Notes under the pieces: generated by a model
What the model was told of the DNA's origin: nothing
The model's database searches: none
Seen by the model: the letters and a program-made list of their open reading frames with translations, nothing else
Assembly (NCBI RefSeq): GCF_963678635.1
Contig: NC_087071.1
Coordinates: 3,032,365-3,096,364, forward strand
From: Symsagittifera roscoffensis
Taxonomy: Eukaryota > Xenacoelomorpha > Acoela > Convolutidae
Reading direction: 5' to 3'
Length of the DNA: 64,000 nucleotides
Position numbers and translations under genes: made by a program
Shown here: positions 12,690 to 23,500 of the stretch, in pieces
Numbering within the stretch: position 1 is the first letter of the stretch
Layout: the number at the start of each line of letters is the position of its first letter

Positions 12690-14236
12690 TGAGAACCTTG
12701 CTGTAGTTCTCGACTTTTACACTATTGAATCTACAGAAAATATTTGTACCAACAAAAATTTACAAAAAAAATGTGAAGCCTATTTTTCTTCAGCTGAATT
12801 TTACAAATGAAATATTATGCCCATTTTTCCAGACATTATACCCATATACTGCCCTAGGGTTTAAGACTGAAGGGTTGCTTTTAAATGTGTTATAGAAAAA
12901 CGAGGCAACAAACGTTTCCTGCTTTTTTGATACTTCTTTAGCAAAAGTTTTCAACATACTATAATCCGAAGCAAAAAGTACATGAAATATACAATTTGCT
13001 AAATTCGAATGAAAATGAATTGTCGATAAAGTTTTCTTCAGCCAATTGGCTGCTTTGTCTTTTTTGGCCTTTGATAGAAATTTACATATTTGAAATTTAT
13101 GTTAACTCTTTTAACAGCGAAAATTGGAATGAATTAGTTCTACGATAAAGCGATATTCTCGATTAGGTTCTCAATTTTTGGAAAATATCTTGCCCACTTG
13201 TTTTCATGGCAGATAACTCTCTTTTAATTTTTTTGTCAAATCAGCATTAAAACAAACTTTTCTTAACATTATTCGTTTTCAATTTTATAAGTTTATAGGT
13301 TTTAAAATATGTCTTATCAATTACTGTAGGTTTTCGAAATAAACTGTCTAAAATAGGATTAGGAATGATTGAAGCACGCAATTATTGTATCATAATTATA
13401 AATTGATGAAAAAATATATACTACCCAGCTTTATGATAATATAGCAGAAAAAAAATTCATAATTTCCAATAGAAACTCCAGAAAACACCCAATATTTTTT
13501 AAAGTTAGATTCTGAAAGATGGATTTATTAAAAAGTTACTGGCACACATTTTACTTATTGTAAAATATTGAAATGCATTAGGAGGCTGCTTATTTTTGCC
13601 TTTTTATTACTATTTTAACGTAAGGTGTCAGTGCAAGCCAACACAAAAAACCTACACTAAGATCCAATATCAGAAATACGCAGCCACCGCAACGTTACGT
13701 GTCAACACCAAAAAATTACGCAGCCGTCAGTTATATTAAGTTACACCCCCTCTCTAGAATTTTGATTAGTTTTCCGCACTGGAAAAATTTTTGAAACAAA
13801 TTGTTTTTTTAAGTTGTGTTCATTTCAACAATTCAAGTAGTGAAAATGATTTGTCGCAAGCTGTGAACGGTACATTTTTGGACAATTGTATTAGCAGTTG
13901 ATAGTGGTCAATGCATAGACAAATTTCTACCAAAATTTTTTCAGTCTTTCCATTTTAAATTGATATTACAGAAAATTGAATTGATAAACAGAAATTCGGA
14001 GTGCTTGAAGATGCTAAAAATTTGCAATTCGAATTTTTTGCTCCAGTCTACTGATTTTTAATCAACTAATCCAAAACTAAATTAAAATTGTTTAGACCAA
14101 CTGGTCTTGTTTTGCGTTTGATTGCAGATCTGGTCTTATCCATGTCCCTCAAAAAGTTTTTTGTTTTTTTTTGATTGAATTCATTTATCTCAGCGGAAAT
14201 AGGTAACGTGATGTTACATTGAATCTATGTTAGTCT
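12690..14236. other. AT-rich stretch without recognised features
   Basis: No gene or clear repeat boundary is seen. At about 13615-13745 short related blocks (TACGCAGCC twice, GTGTCA twice, TAACGTAAG and AACGTTACG) hint at a small decayed repeat, but no ends can be defined. Confidence 0.5.
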
Positions 14237-14667
14237 TCACACAGAATACAATTGAAATTTTTGTCTCCGTGTTGATAAAGTTTCCAATTGTGGCGGGATT
14301 TCTCCATATGGCACTTTCCTGCGTGGTGTAGAGCTTCGCTGTGGGCCCGCTGTAATCGGATTTATCCCAGTGGACCTTGAGTAAATGGTTTGAGCTTTTG
14401 AGCTGCTGGGCTGGTGTTTGTGTTTCGCATTGTCAGCGCGATACGTTGGTTTGCATGCTTCCAATTTGACACTTGCAGTTGATCAAATCAGATCTTGTCT
14501 GCGGGTTCACAGGACGCAATGCCGGGGGTTTCGATACAATTGCTCTATGGCGCGTTTCTAGAAACTCATCAAGGAGTATCAAAAAAGTTTTTCAAACTCA
14601 CAATACATTAGAAAAACTATATCTTGATCAATTCTTTACGCGGCACAAGAAAAAAAATCGGGGCTAA
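14237..14667. other. GC-richer island, possible exon remnant
   Basis: From about 14264 to 14565 the base composition rises well above its surroundings. The minus strand is open for 75 codons (14237-14464) and the plus strand for 64 codons (14473-14667), but neither product is recognisable. The island could be an exon or exon remnant of a neighbouring gene; strand and frame are not settled. Confidence 0.3.
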
Positions 14668-14727
14668 GCAGCAAAAAGTTTGTCAGTCGTATAGCGAAAC
14701 TTAGAGGTTCTAAGAGAGTACCAAAAC

Positions 14728-14943
14728 GGATCCTCTTTCCTCTTTGGGTGGTCATTGATTTGAAACCTAGGGTTCTTTTTGACATTGTTCTGAAATGAAT
14801 ACTCGCAAAACAAAAAACTGTTTTGAAAATTTGTAACAGTATGAGATAGTCGTTTTTTGTTTTGCGAGGTATTCATTTCAGAACAATGTCAGAAAGAACC
14901 CGAGATTTCAAATCAATGACCACCCAAAGAGGAAAGAGGATCC
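14728..14943. repeat. Fold-back inverted repeat, ~93 bp arms and ~29 bp loop
   Basis: Left arm 14728-14820 begins GGATCCTCTTTCC and right arm 14850-14943 ends GGAAAGAGGATCC; read in reverse complement the arms match along their whole length except for three or four mismatches and one single-base gap. The loop is about 29 bases. No target-site duplication is visible immediately outside. It could be a fold-back (MITE-like) element or a transcribed hairpin. Confidence 0.9.
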
Positions 14944-15198
14944 ATTTTTTAATCTTTTTCCTTGGCGGTCTTATCTGGGACTATTTTTCTTTTTTTTAAT
15001 GTTTAAACTCAATTTTTTTTTCATTTTCAATTTGTATCTGGCTGTTATTTCCAGACATATCCTTAGACATGTTATTTTTCCCTAGAGATTTTTTTCATGC
15101 ACTGTTCCCTCCAAAACTTTTTCTTAAGTTTTTGGTTCCTTCGACTGGAATATAGTTTAATTTGAATTAGATATAACTGCTAGTTTGTTTTAGTTCGG

Positions 15199-15765
15199 AT
15201 GGCAGTCATGATTCACAGCATTTACACGACAAATAGCTTAATTTGTCCGCACTCGCCTAGTTTTTCAATGATACCCTCTGGAGCCCCCAACATGTGTTAT
15301 GGAGTAGAAGTGACGAAATTATTCAGCCACTACAAGTCGAGTCTTTTTTGTATTTACCTTTTTGGCGGGACATTACCTGAACCGCAGAACAAAGGAGAAC
15401 TAAAAGCTATAGCAGACTGGGTTGTTTCCAAAGGAATTCCTCTAAATAGCACTGCCGGCTTTTGGACTCGCTGGCAGCGCACTGTGGAAGCACCAGCCGG
15501 TCCCGATGGAACGGTGAGCGCTGCGAATCAAGCCATCAGAGAGAATCGAGCCTTGTTTCAAACCCCCGAGGGAGTGGTAGCCCCAAAAGAGCTCTGGCGA
15601 AACCGAAACCAACCTGGCAATGACGTAATACAGGATGAAATTTGTACTGCACAGAAAAAACCTGGCCAGAGTTCCGAGTTTTTAGGCATCGATGATTACG
15701 CTTGCGATGGGTACCAAAACCATTATATGGTTTGCCAAATCCCCGCTATTCCTGAATCTCAATGA
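15199..15765 (+). CDS. C-type lectin-like domain protein
   Basis: The 188-residue frame contains a C-type lectin-like fold. Visible are an opening ICPHSP...MCYG segment, LFCIYLFGGTLPEPQN matching the family pattern of a Cys in helix 2 followed by a Gly-Gly strand, and a C-terminal part with EICTA, GIDDYACDG and YMVCQIP matching the four C-terminal cysteines. The site equivalent to the EPN/QPD sugar- and calcium-binding motif reads NQPGND, so QPG replaces QPD; the WND-like site is GIDDYAC. Calcium-dependent sugar binding is therefore doubtful. Proteins of this family are usually secreted; no clear signal peptide is present at the ATG at 15199, so the start may be wrong and an upstream exon may exist (a TTTTAG acceptor-like site lies just before it). 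The coding region ends at a TGA (15763-15765). Its 3' half and 3' flank are duplicated at 16392-17358. Confidence 0.75.
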   Translation: MAVMIHSIYTTNSLICPHSPSFSMIPSGAPNMCYGVEVTKLFSHYKSSLFCIYLFGGTLPEPQNKGELKAIADWVVSKGIPLNSTAGFWTRWQRTVEAPAGPDGTVSAANQAIRENRALFQTPEGVVAPKELWRNRNQPGNDVIQDEICTAQKKPGQSSEFLGIDDYACDGYQNHYMVCQIPAIPESQ

Positions 15766-17358
15766 AAACTTCTATATGGAAGTGGGGTTAAATATAATCA
15801 GGGCGATTAGAAAGTAAATTAATATCAAAACATGCTGTATCCATGTAAACATTATTCTTTTTAAGCATAATTTAGGCTGGTTAAGTTTAATCTTCTATTC
15901 TAAGTAAACGGGCTGTGGTTCTATATTTTGATCTATATACAAAAAAAATGGTTTTGGCAATATATGTTGGTTTCGAGAGTTTTCTTTTAAACAGAGTTAG
16001 TTATTGTAGAAATCTTTCTGCGGCCTTAACAAAGCCACCGCATATTTTACTGATCAAAAGTTAATACATTCCAGTATCACTGAAAAAAAACCTGCCAATT
16101 GCTTCAATAACTCTGTCAAAACTAAAGCTTTTGCATCCTGTTTTGATGATGCTTCTCCTTTTAAGAAAATTTCTTCATGAAAAACCCTTCTACTTTTTTC
16201 ATCAATAATTTTATCATTTTTGACACTCGTACTGGTTAACTTTAATTGAAATAATATCAAAAAATTAATTCAAAAGTTAACATTTAATTTACTCTTAGTA
16301 CTTTTTTCTAATTTTTTATATTGTTTAAATCAAATTATCAGGTAAAACCGTATTTATTGTCGGATTTTTTTTGTTTTTTCTTTTTTGATGCGACATTACC
16401 TGAACCGCAGAACAAAGGATAACTTAAAGCTATAGCAGACTGGGTTGTTTCTAAAGGAATTCCTCTGAATAGCACTGCCGGCTTTCGGACTCGCTGGCAG
16501 CGCACTGTGGAAGCACCAGCCAGTCCCGATGGAACGGTGAGTGCTGCGAATCAAGCCATCAGAGAGAATCGAACCTTGTTTCAAACCACCGAGGGAGTGG
16601 TAGCCCCAAAAGAATTCTGGCGAAACCGAAATCAACCTGGCAATGACGTAATACAGGATGAAATTTGTACTGCACAGAAAAAACCTGGCCAGAGTTCCGA
16701 GTTTTTAGGCATCGATGATTACGCTTGCGATGGGTATCAAAACCATTATATGGTTTGCCAAATCCCTGCGATTCCTGATCCTCAATGAAAACTTCTATAT
16801 GGAAGTGGGGTTAAATATAATCAGGGCGATTAGAAAGTAAATTATTATCAAAATATGCTGTATCCATGTAAACATTATATTCTTTTTAAGCTTAATTTAG
16901 GCTGGTTAAGTTTAATCTTCTATTCTAAGTAAACGGGCGGTGGTTCTATATTTTGATCTCTACACAAAAAAATTTGGTTTTGGCAATATACATTGGTTTC
17001 GAGTGTTTTCTTTTAAACAAAGTTAGTTATTGTAGAAATCTTGCTGCGGCCTTAACAAAGCCACCGCATATTTTACTGATCAAAAAATAATACATTCCAG
17101 CACCACTGAAAAAAAACAGCCAATTGCTTCAATGACTCTGTCAAAACTAAAGCTTTTCAATCCTGTTTTGATAATGCTTCTCTTTTTCTCTAGATTTTTT
17201 TTCATCAAGATTTATATCAATTTTTGACGCTCGTATTGGTTAACTTTAGTTGAAATTTTATCAAAAATTTAATTTGAAAGTTAACATTTATTTTACTCTA
17301 AGTGTTTATTTCTAATTTTTTATATTGTTTAAATCTAATTATCAGGTAAAACCGTATT
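15369..17358. repeat. ~1.02 kb tandem duplication (3' lectin plus flank)
   Basis: The segment 15369-16356 is repeated at 16392-17358 at an offset of 1023 bases. Both copies begin GACATTACCTGAACCGCAG and end AGGTAAAACCGTATT, and are separated by a T-rich spacer of about 35 bases. The copies are only modestly diverged, including in non-coding sequence. Confidence 0.92.
16392..16788 (+). pseudogene. Truncated C-type lectin copy with premature stop
   Basis: This is the duplicated 3' part of the lectin. It lacks the first two cysteines because the duplication starts inside the domain. In the lectin frame the GAA that encodes Glu after NKG has become TAA (near 16420), while the rest of the frame remains open to the same final stop and keeps EICTA, GIDDYACDG and YMVCQIP. 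The best alternative start, GTG at 16507, would yield only 93 residues. Most likely a pseudogene, although it could serve as an alternative last exon spliced downstream of the stop. Confidence 0.8.
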
Positions 17359-17439
17359 GATAAAATTGAGGTTCGAATTGACATTTGTATGGATATCGGA
17401 CAGTCACTACGATCTCAAACTTTGCTCTGGGTAGGCGCA

Positions 17440-17760
17440 CAATTCAGCGAATATAACTAGTTGTTCCGGGTTCCGCAAATGCAAGCGGTTTCTACTTGCA
17501 TTTTGAGGATTCTGCCTTCAGTTTGCCAATTCTCCAATCATTGAAGTGGATTCCGCGTTTTTGCCTATTTTAGAGCAATTTTGAGCAATACAAGGTTTTG
17601 ACTACTCGTTCGTGGAATCCGAAACCGCTCAAAAGATAAAAAAACATAATTGCGGATTCTGCATTTAAAAAAATGTAAGGCTTCTAGAGTAATCCAGACA
17701 CACTTCACAGAATACGCTATTTGACCTCGTAATTGTAATTAAACTATACTTTGAAAAAAA
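17440..17760. repeat. Diverged TTCCGCA-motif block
   Basis: Several TTCCGCA/TGCGGA-type boxes occur (near 17470, 17546, 17620, 17650) with GAGCAATTTTGAGC between them. The order of blocks parallels 38620-39060, where the motif is better preserved, including the downstream CAGAATACGCTATTTGACCTCG-like stretch. Confidence 0.65.
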
Positions 17761-18267
17761 AAATTTTTGAAAAAAATTGCATCAGAAAACATTTTCCTTT
17801 TTGCTGTATTGCAAACCAGTTTTTGTATCTAAAACATCATTTTTTCCGGATCTTCACTTGATAATAATTACTACCAATGCCTCAGCAAAGTTGACTCGAA
17901 TACATGTATGATACTTCAAAAATATATCTCCAATATGTGTAAATCAGCACTCAAACACAAAGAGCAATTTAGATGCAAAGGCAACAAAATTCAAAAAGAT
18001 TGCTCCAAGTCGAACGGTGCCGAAAAAGAAACAAAGAAAACTGTTGGACTAAGTATTTTTGAACATGCCCGAAAATATTCGAGGTCTGGGCTGTTTGTTA
18101 ATACAATTAAACAATACGGTTAATCTAGGCTAACTTATTTTGAAAAATTACACTTTTGCATCTTGTGAGGAAGCTGTATCTTGTGGGGAAGCTGTGTGGG
18201 GATTTGTATTTGTTCAAGTTTCTTTTAGTTAAACGTTTGTTTTATTTTTTGGAATTCCCTTTAACAG
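17761..18267. other. No supported gene; one unrecognised 71-codon frame
   Basis: An ATG-initiated frame at 17908-18123 encodes a lysine-rich, cysteine-containing peptide (for example CKGNKIQKDCSKS) that I do not recognise. Nothing nearby supports it as a gene, and in DNA this decayed a frame of that length is expected by chance. Confidence 0.3.
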
Positions 18268-19222
18268 CCCGCATCCAGTTTCAAGCGTTAATAATCGATT
18301 ATATTACGATTTAAGTACCAGTCTTACTAAAATTGAGAAAAATTTGATTTTAATCAATTAATAATCGATTTTAATCTCTCTTTTTAAGATCAAATTGTAA
18401 TGAATTATAATCCATTATAATCGATAATAATCGATTATTTATACGTCCATTTTGTCGTTACAACTATAATCAATTGTAATTGATTATATTCCATTATTTT
18501 TATTCAAATTTCTAATTCATTAGTTTTGCACAAAAATCAATTGTCATCGATTATAATTGATTGTAATCCCTTTTTTTGTCCATTTTTTCTTCGAAGTTAC
18601 ATCTAAATTGCTTATATTTTCTGCTTTTTGTAGACGTTGAATTCTACAAAAAATGAGAAAAAGGTTTCCACATGTTTCCAATCAATTCAAAATTGTCACG
18701 TTTTTTTTATTTCTTCCTCATTAGAGTTGTTTTGTGATGCATATTTGAAGCTTTCTAACCACCAAAACATCAGCAGACTGAGTTGATTTCTTGATAGATT
18801 CGGATGATTTACTTTTCATCTACCGCAGGAATCTTTCCACTAATATGAAAGTATATCTATGAAACTTTTGTTTCGAGGTGAAACTTTGTGTTCAGATGAG
18901 CCAAAGTGTTCGAGAGGTCTCTCTTTTAGAGATTTTATTGACATAAAAAAATAATTCATGAGATATAATTCGAATATAGTTTTGAATTAAAAACATTTTG
19001 GCAAAATAATCGATTTATAATTGATTTTAAGGGTTTTTTATAAGAACTATAATCAATTGTATTCGATTATAAGAGATTATTATCTCTTGAAAATATCGCG
19101 ATTATAATCAATTATAAACCTTCAAACACCTAATTTTGGTATTTATAATCAATTATAATTTTGAAAAATTCGTCATAATAATCCGTTATAAGCAATTATT
19201 TACGCCTAAACTTGGATGCGGG
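18268..19222. mobile_element. 955 bp terminal-inverted-repeat element rich in ATAATCGATTAT palindromes
   Basis: The left end starts CCCGCATCCAGTTT and the right end finishes AAACTTGGATGCGGG; the first ten bases are perfect inverted repeats and similarity continues for about 35 bases. Inside are two clusters (18288-18575 and 19003-19200) of palindromic words such as ATAATCGATTAT, ATAATCAATTAT and ATAATCCATTAT. There is no open reading frame of note, so it would be a non-autonomous element. No clear target-site duplication is seen, so the superfamily is not assigned. Confidence 0.6.
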
Positions 19223-19559
19223 AGTACTTTCAAAAGGTAATGTTTATCAACTTCGTAGGTCTACTCAAAACTTTCAGGGTCATTTAGACTTGGTTTTAGT
19301 TTGTTTAAGATGATCAGGGTCAAGGTAACGTGGCTTTGGATTTTGTGTTGTGAGGTGAGAAGCAACAACAGTAAAACGGAGAAAAAGTCTTTTTTCTCGA
19401 GAAAATTGACGCCTTATAATAACCAAAGCCCATTTGAAAAAGACGCCGTTCCTTGAAAGAACCCCCTGTTAAACAATTCATAGAAAATTTTTGTATGACA
19501 AGCATTTTTTCAATCGATACTTTTTTGAAATTTTTCTTAAAATGGTTTAACACTCAAAC
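19223..19559. other. Non-coding, no recognised feature
   Basis: A 77-codon minus-strand frame (19320-19553) has no recognisable content and is not supported as a gene. Confidence 0.4.
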
Positions 19560-20097
19560 AAAACAACTTGGTTGCAGTTTTGGAAACATGAGTGTAGTTT
19601 TGGGATGAAAAAAAAATTGAAAAAAAGGTATCATGCAATTTCATTTTTGAAAATTGTATGATTTGCATTTTTCTAGCGAAAAAATACAATTTTGATGCTG
19701 AATTTTTTAAATCTTTTACTTACTGCCAACTTCCTTCCGTGCTCAAAATTATAATTTTCAAAAACGAAAATTTTGCATGCATAGTTTGAAATTTTTTGTC
19801 TTTAAAAAGTCTATAACATAGTAAAGTCTGAAGTTTTCACCTATAAAAAAAAATCATAAGCTAATTTCACCAAATGCAGTTTATCTGCGTTACATCTGCC
19901 AGTTACGCTCGTGTTTTTTTATGACCAAAAGTCCTTGGTTAGTGTGTTTTGGACACAAACACAAAAATTCAAAACAAAAATGTGTTGTTTTTTAATGGAA
20001 TAATGTGTATCATACAAATTCATTGGACAAAAAAATGCGTTTTGTAATTTTCATAAAAATTTGTGTACGACGTCATTTTGTTTTGATCAAATTTGTT
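19560..20097. repeat. Diverged R2/R1 relic next to the tandem array
   Basis: Blocks in the same order as 3430-4240 are recognisable but diverged: GCATGCA with the surrounding AAAATTTTGCATGCATAG stretch, then TTTATCTGCGT, CTGCCAGTTA and ATGACCAAAAGTCCTTGG-like sequence. It ends where the reverse transcriptase fragment begins (20098), so the left border of the 17 kb array lies at an R1-like sequence. Confidence 0.6.
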
Positions 20098-20568
20098 CAA
20101 GTCATTTACGGAAAAATTAACGGTATATAATCCACAACAGCAAACATGAATAGTGCGTTTAATCTAAAGCCGTTAGCCGAACAACCACGACGATTAACCG
20201 AGTTTGTTATCGGAACTCAACAGTATGAAATCAATAGATTATTCTATGGCATCTCCATAGGACCAGTAGCATTCTCAGCATTTATGAGTAAAATTTTCCG
20301 ACCACTCATACTCAAGAAAAACGCAATCACATATTTAGACGATATTTTTATGCAATCACAAACCAAGGACGAAATGTTCACAGTTTTAGAAAAATATCAT
20401 CAGATATTACTGCACTAAAACATGAAAGCAGCCCCAGATAAATCACAGTTTTTTCCAACCCGGGTGAAGTTTGTGCCAGTCGGTCATGTTTGGAGGTTTG
20501 ACCTTGAGCAATACGAACATCGTGATTTTGGGGTGAAGTTTACATCAATCAATTTTTTAAATCGTTAG
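20098..20568 (+). pseudogene. Ty3/Gypsy-type reverse transcriptase fragment (unit 1, 3' part)
   Basis: The frame at 20146-20418 encodes the palm of a Ty3/Gypsy-like reverse transcriptase: RLFYGISIGPVAFSAFMSKI matches the family's LPFGL...P..F motif region, and YLDD (near 20335) is the YxDD active-site motif. The position equivalent to the motif A aspartate, just before MNSAFNLKP, is Asn (AAC, 20143-20145), and a TAA occurs a few codons upstream. Another stop follows the QILLH segment (20416-20418), after which DKSQFFPTRVKF is still readable. The frame begins abruptly at 20098 without the N-terminal part. It cannot encode an active enzyme. Confidence 0.9.
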
Positions 20569-23500
20569 TCACAAAATGTGACACAGCTGAAGACCTAATT
20601 ACTAGATTTAACAATCAGCTAAAACGGCCCAGTTCCTGATAAACAAATAGTTTTCAGACTTTTTAACCATCAAAACACATTTGACTATTCTAATCATCTT
20701 CTAGTCAATCTAATCTTCCATTGTAGTGTTTGCATCTATAGATTGGGCTCTATAAGAAGGAGGTAAATTGAAAATTAGGTTTTACAAGTTAAAATCATAC
20801 ATAAAAGGTTTTCAATTCATTACGAGGCCAGACTGTGCCTGAATGTTGTGGAATCCAAAACAGCAAAGAAAATCAAAGAAAAGTAGCAATGTTGGAGTTT
20901 CCGCAACAAACCTGATGTTGGCTTGTTGCGGAATCCGTTTAAAATGCACAGAATGCACAATTTGGCATCGTAATGTTCAGAATGATGTACTTTGAAACTA
21001 CAAAAAAGTTAATGGTGGAATAAAAATTAGCAATTTATATTCAACAAAACTTCAGATTTGACGCCCATTGCGCTTTACAGATATCCGGGATTTTGTTTAT
21101 TTGGTCAATTCGTTTTTTGGCTGAAACCAGTGACGCCAAAACTTAAGCCTAATTTACCTTTTTGATTATAGAACCGAGGAAACGTATTTTATTTAATGCA
21201 CTGTTGTGAATTTATGAAAAAAAACTAGAACCAATTTAAGTAAAATGTTAAAATGTATAACTCAATTGTCATAAACTTCTTATTCACTGAAAATTGATTC
21301 CATGATCAGGATCAGCCTTTGATTCTATGAGTTTCATTTTTGATTATTTCTCATAAAACATTATCTTTATAGATAAAAATATCTTTGAAAAATGGATATT
21401 TATCTATTTCGGAGTCATTCAAATTTTGGAATTCGGTTTTTTCTCAACTAAAATTGTTTTTTTTTTCATTATTCACAAAAAAAAATCATTTTCACGAAAA
21501 AAATGTAGATTGAAATTAAAAAATACTCTCTGCACAAATTTTACATAGAAACTACAATTCAGTTACTTTAACTTCTGAAACTTAATTCAGCTTTAAGAAA
21601 GCTGTATAAAACGATTGTTAGAAGAGAATAAAATAAACTTTAGAGGCCATTATACCATAAATAAAGAAAATTAAAAAGTCAAATTATTTCACCTTTTTGC
21701 TATTTTTTGTTTTGGAACTTTTTTTCGTTATCTTATAAAAAAGGATTCCACTGCGTTGCACAAAACGTAAGTCTTACAATGATAAGGTTATTCTAGCCAC
21801 AAAAAAATTGCAAACCTGATTGAACTGCATTTTTTAGGTTTCTGAACTGCAATTTTTGGGAATAATTTCGAATTTTCTGAAATACAATTATACTAAAACA
21901 CTTCCGATGAACTTTTATTTCTTTTTCAGTCGAACTCGTTTTTCAACATTTTCAAATTTGTTTTGTCACGTTTTTTTAATCGGATTGCTCTCGTCATACC
22001 CTTGTCACATGGATTTTTTGTTTCGTTGATTTATTACTTTGCTACAATGAAATGCTGCGGATACAAAACTTAATTTTAAAATTACTCTTTGGATTTAGTA
22101 CTGGCTCAGTTTTGTGGTTAAAACAATCAAACATTAGCAGTAATTCTGATATATTAAAGCTCTAAAAAATTATCTCTGAAAAAAGCAAATTTTTCTTTAC
22201 AACACGAATTCATGAAAATGAAAAATAGCTGGGTACGGTCGACAATGAAACAAAAAACAAATCAAATTTTCTGCTATTGCATCTATTGAAATTAAATTTA
22301 ATGAAAATTAATTTTGTTTAGCGAGGGAATTGTGCTGCTGTTGACACTTCAATAAAAGCAGGAGTGAGAAGCCATAAAAGTTCAAAGTTAAAATTTTTTT
22401 GCATTGTAATTGTTGGCCTCTTGTTTTTTGGTACAACTTAACCAAACTTCTCCTCACACGGAAAAAGGACGTAGCTTTCTATCTATCTTTATTCTTTTTG
22501 CAGTGTGTCTGATGATCAATTTTTGGATTGCATTATTTTAAAAACTAAAGAATCCAAGGAACTAAAAGAACTAAGAGTCAGCTTGTGGTATTTTTTTTAA
22601 AATATATTCTTAATTAGTACGATTCTTATGTAACATATTGCCTGAAAACAGCGAATCTTTTGATTTTCCAGTATATGAATTAGTCTTTTAACAGGCATTC
22701 GAACATGCTTTACTACGGCGTGAGAAAGAGAGCGAAAGATTTCCATGGAACGCTTACGCATTCCCTTTCATATTTGCCAAGTTTTTGCTGTTCAGCAAAA
22801 ATTTTCAGTAATTGCAAAATTTCAAGTTTCCATAAATCATGAAAATTCAACAAAATCTTTGTTTCAGAAGATTTTTAAATACATTTTTAATATTGACGTC
22901 ATTAAAACCTTTTCTGTTTGCAGAATTTTTACCATTTTTTTTCACAAATTGTGCTTTCAACTCATGACAGCTTTCACAGAACATAGTAAAACGCTTATAC
23001 TTACTCGAAGAACGGCAAACGAAAACTCTGCTTGAAGAACCGTTTTTGGTAACCGTACTCTATTAAAACTTTTCAAAGAAATTTTTACGTTATTGAACAG
23101 TACGTATCAAACTGAACTCAGTGAAATTCCATTGCAATTTTCTGAAAACCCAAAATTCAAATGTAACTCAAATCTATCTCAAAAAACTTAGTTGTTGGTC
23201 AAAAACTAAAAGATTTTTCAGCAATAATAAAAATTGGACTTTGAAATTTTATGAACTAGATTGCTTTCATTAAAGTCAGTTTATCGATATTTAACCAAAA
23301 AGTTTGACATCCCTTGTTTCTTTTTGCCTAATTTGCATCGTTGTTTATTGAAAAGTTTGATACGTTTTCATGACAAAATAACAAAAAATAGGAAGCACTT
23401 AGAGCACGAACGGGTTACATTGAAATTAACAGAATCCGTTTTTTCGACGGCGGATAAAGTCCTCCAGTTTTCGACGGCGGAATGCATTTATTAAATGCTA

